DNA of 64,000 bases from Micromonospora thermarum (GTDB lineage: Bacteria > Actinomycetota > Actinomycetes > Mycobacteriales > Micromonosporaceae), in NCBI RefSeq assembly GCF_012034245.1, contig NZ_JAATEO010000009.1:1-64000 (forward strand), read 5' to 3'. This document shows positions 62,115-64,000 of this stretch, piece by piece; the first letter of the stretch is position 1; every line of letters begins with the position of its first letter. Both the position numbers and the translations under genes were made by a program. The notes beneath the pieces were generated by a model that was not told the origin of the DNA, searched no databases, and saw only the letters and a program-made list of their open reading frames with translations.

Positions 62115-63027
62115 CCCGCAGATGCACAGCGAGCGCGATGTAACCAGCGAGCGGGACATCGCCGACGACGCGCGGACCACGATCGGCGTGCCGCCGGAGA
62201 AGGGTCCGGCCGAGCCGGCCGAGGTCACCCCGGCCGGGCCGGACGCCGCGGGCCGGGAGCCGTTGCTGGAGGTCGACCACGTCACGCTGCGCTTCGGCGG
62301 CGTGGTGGCCCTCAACGACGTCAACTTCACCCTCTACAAGGGGGAGATCCTCGGCCTGATCGGCCCGAACGGCGCCGGCAAGACGACCTGCTTCAACGCG
62401 ATGACCGGCGTCTACCGGCCCACCGAGGGCGAGATCCGGTTCAAGGGGGAGCGGGTCAGCGGCAAGCGGCGGTCGTGGATCACCAAGGCCGGCATCGCCC
62501 GTACCTTCCAGAACATCCGGCTGTTCCCGGAGATGACCGCGCTGGAGAACGTGATGGTGGGCGCGGACGTCCACCACAAGACCAGCGTGATCTCCGCGAT
62601 GCTGCGGCTGCCCCGCCACTGGCGCGAGGAGAAGCAGGGCCGGGAGAAGGCCCACGAGCTGCTGCGCTTCGTCGGTATCGACCGCCGCGCCGACGATCTG
62701 GCCCGCAACCTGTCGTACGGTGAGCAGCGCCGGCTGGAGATCGCCCGGGCTCTCGCCACCGACCCGGCCCTGCTCTGCCTGGACGAGCCGGCCGCCGGCT
62801 TCACCCCGGCGGAGAAGGAGGAGCTGCTCGGCCTGATCCGCAAGATCCGTGACCAGGGGGTCACGGTGCTGCTGATCGAGCACGACATGCGGCTGGTGAT
62901 GGGCGTGACGGACCGGATCGTGGTGCTGGAGTTCGGCAAGAAGATCGCCGAGGGCCTGCCGGCCGAGGTCCGGGAGGACCCGAACGTGATCGCCGCGTAC
63001 CTGGGGGTGCCGACCGATGCTGCTTGA
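62107..63027 (+). CDS. livG: Branched-chain amino acid ABC transporter ATP-binding protein LivG
   Basis: The 306-residue ATPase shows Walker A GPNGAGKTT, the LivG signature GIARTFQNIRLFPEMTALEN, signature LSYGEQRRLEIARAL, Walker B LLCLDEPAAGF and the switch histidine LIEHDM. A hydrophilic extension of about 50 residues precedes the ATPase domain (usual length is 250-260). ATG 62107 lies inside the livM 3-prime end. Confidence 0.94.
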
Positions 63028-63727
63028 GATCAACGACCTGACCCTGCTGTACGGGCGGATCCAGGCGCTGCACGGGATCAGCCTGCGCGTCAACGAGGGC
63101 GAGGTGGTGGCGCTGATCGGCGCCAACGGCGCCGGCAAGACCACCACCATGCGCGCGATCTCCGGCCTGCGGCCGGTGGCGTCGGGCTCGATCGTGTTCG
63201 ACGGCACCGACGTCACCCGGATGCGCGCCGACCTGCGGGTGATCCGGGGCATCGGGCAGGCGCCCGAGGGCCGGGGCGTGTTCCCCGGCATGACCGTCAT
63301 GGAGAACCTGGAGATGGGGGCGTACACCCGCCGGGACCGGAGCGAGATCAACAAGGATCTCGACATGGTGCTGGACCTGTTCCCCCGGCTCGCCGAGCGG
63401 CGCAAGCAGCCCGGCGGCACGCTGTCCGGCGGTGAGCAGCAGATGCTGGCGGTCGGCCGGGCCCTGATGGCCCGTCCGCGGCTGCTGCTGCTGGACGAGC
63501 CGTCGATGGGGCTCGCGCCGAAGCTGATCCAGCAGATCTTCGAGATCATCACGCGGATCAACGAGCAGGGCACCACGATCCTGCTGGTGGAGCAGAACGC
63601 GCAGCAGGCGCTCTCCCGGGCCCACCGGGGGTACGTGCTGGAGACCGGCCGGATCGTCAAGGAGGGCACCGGCGAGGCCCTCCTGCACGACCCGGCGGTC
63701 AAGGAGGCGTACCTCGGCGTGGCCTGA
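63017..63727 (+). CDS. livF: Branched-chain amino acid ABC transporter ATP-binding protein LivF
   Basis: The 236-residue ATPase has Walker A GANGAGKTTTMRAISGLRPV, IGQAPEGRGVFPGMTVMENL, signature LSGGEQQMLAVGRALM, Walker B LLLLDEPSMGLAP and C-terminal VKEAYLGVA. It works with LivG. ATG 63017 overlaps livG by eleven bases. A 17-bp hairpin terminates the operon. Confidence 0.95.
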   Translation: MLLEINDLTLLYGRIQALHGISLRVNEGEVVALIGANGAGKTTTMRAISGLRPVASGSIVFDGTDVTRMRADLRVIRGIGQAPEGRGVFPGMTVMENLEMGAYTRRDRSEINKDLDMVLDLFPRLAERRKQPGGTLSGGEQQMLAVGRALMARPRLLLLDEPSMGLAPKLIQQIFEIITRINEQGTTILLVEQNAQQALSRAHRGYVLETGRIVKEGTGEALLHDPAVKEAYLGVA

Positions 63728-63743
63728 GGCCCGTCCGGTCCGC

Positions 63744-63780
63744 GCGGCCGGCCGCCCCCACCGTGGGGGCGGCCGGCCGC
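63744..63780 (+). terminator. Perfect 17-bp hairpin ending the liv operon
   Basis: GCGGCCGGCCGCCCCCA (63744-63760) pairs perfectly with 63764-63780 around a CCG loop, starting 16 bases after the livF stop, followed by CGGCTTTGT. Confidence 0.85.
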
Positions 63781-63852
63781 CGGCTTTGTGCCCGGTCGTC
63801 GTGCTTCGGGCGCGGCGCGGTGCCGGCGGGCGGCCTTGTCGGTGGTACGGAC

Positions 63853-63858
63853 TAGAGT
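63853..63858 (+). promoter_or_regulatory. -10 box of a leaderless promoter for polA
   Basis: TAGAGT lies 7 nt before GTG 63866. Confidence 0.5.
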
Positions 63859-63865
63859 CGCCACC

Positions 63866-64000
63866 GTGACAGCTACGACGCCGCGCCTGCTCCTCGTCGA
63901 CGGACACTCCCTGGCCTACCGGGCGTTCTTCGCCCTGCCGGTGGAGAACTTCTCCACCACGACGGGCCAGCCGACCAACGCGGTCTACGGCTTCACCTCC
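63866..64000 (+). CDS. polA: DNA polymerase I (partial, runs off the right edge)
   Basis: The first 45 codons read RLLLVDGHSLAYRAFFALP and then TGQPTNAVYGFTS, the start of the 5-prime nuclease domain of DNA polymerase I (the Asp of LLLVDG binds metal). The enzyme fills gaps and removes RNA primers. GTG 63866 fits a leaderless transcript with TAGAGT 7 nt upstream. Its place behind the liv operon agrees with the conserved actinobacterial order as I recall it. Confidence 0.93.
   Translation, partial: MTATTPRLLLVDGHSLAYRAFFALPVENFSTTTGQPTNAVYGFTS

Overview
The window is GC-rich actinobacterial DNA, most likely from Micromonospora or a close relative. The reasons are very high G+C at third codon positions, frequent GTG starts, many leaderless-type promoters (TANNNT 6-8 nt before the start codon), an IdeR-type iron box, F420/LLM-type oxidoreductases, an ANTAR response regulator and a split, conserved trp/his/glt/pyk/liv/polA core. 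From memory, the order hisI-trpE-trpC-trpB-trpA-lgt-gltB-gltD-pyk-ANTAR regulator-livKHMGF-polA matches a conserved block in Streptomyces and other actinomycetes. Stretches that interrupt it are therefore probably lineage-specific.

Left part (1-15.8 kb), mostly accessory: a divergent YczE-like membrane protein / MocR-type regulator pair; an LtrA-family membrane protein; a long-chain acyl-CoA synthetase; an orphan class I terpene synthase; a TIGR03085 protein; a two-gene heterodimeric ABC exporter whose sequence motifs show one degenerate ATP site; an iron-box-controlled DUF2470 protein; an SCP2-like protein beside the wreck of a glycogen-debranching-like gene; and a TetR/ABC-2 efflux operon.

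Middle part (15.8-32.9 kb), core metabolism: hisI-trpE-membrane protein, trpC-trpB-trpA, lgt, a FAD monooxygenase, a GNAT protein, and gltB-gltD (glutamate synthase).

Accessory island (33-46.7 kb): an MFS exporter, a secreted SGNH esterase, then an unusual cassette. The cassette has a 897-aa transmembrane protein with a periplasmic-binding-protein-like ectodomain and a degenerate P-loop-like cytoplasmic half, an FtsK/EccC-like ATPase, a coiled-coil/three-TM protein and a small unknown protein. I regard it as the best candidate for an undescribed system here. It is followed by a small GntR-type regulator with a repeat-rich control region, an F420-type oxidoreductase, a pentapeptide-repeat membrane protein and a secreted lipase.

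Right part (46.8-64 kb): pyk-tesB, Rrf2 regulator/TauE-SafE exporter, an aromatic amino acid decarboxylase, an LLM oxidoreductase, an Lrp regulator divergent from a Cys/Met-metabolism PLP enzyme, tRNA-Leu(CAA), the ANTAR response regulator, a lipoprotein, the branched-chain amino acid ABC operon livKHMGF, and the first 45 codons of polA. Three broken genes are visible: a debranching-enzyme-like gene, the tail of a rhamnogalacturonan-lyase-like gene, and an HTH/LAGLIDADG-like gene beside the tRNA. At three gene junctions, dispersed repeats form tiny in-frame ORFs linked to both neighbours by GTGA overlaps.
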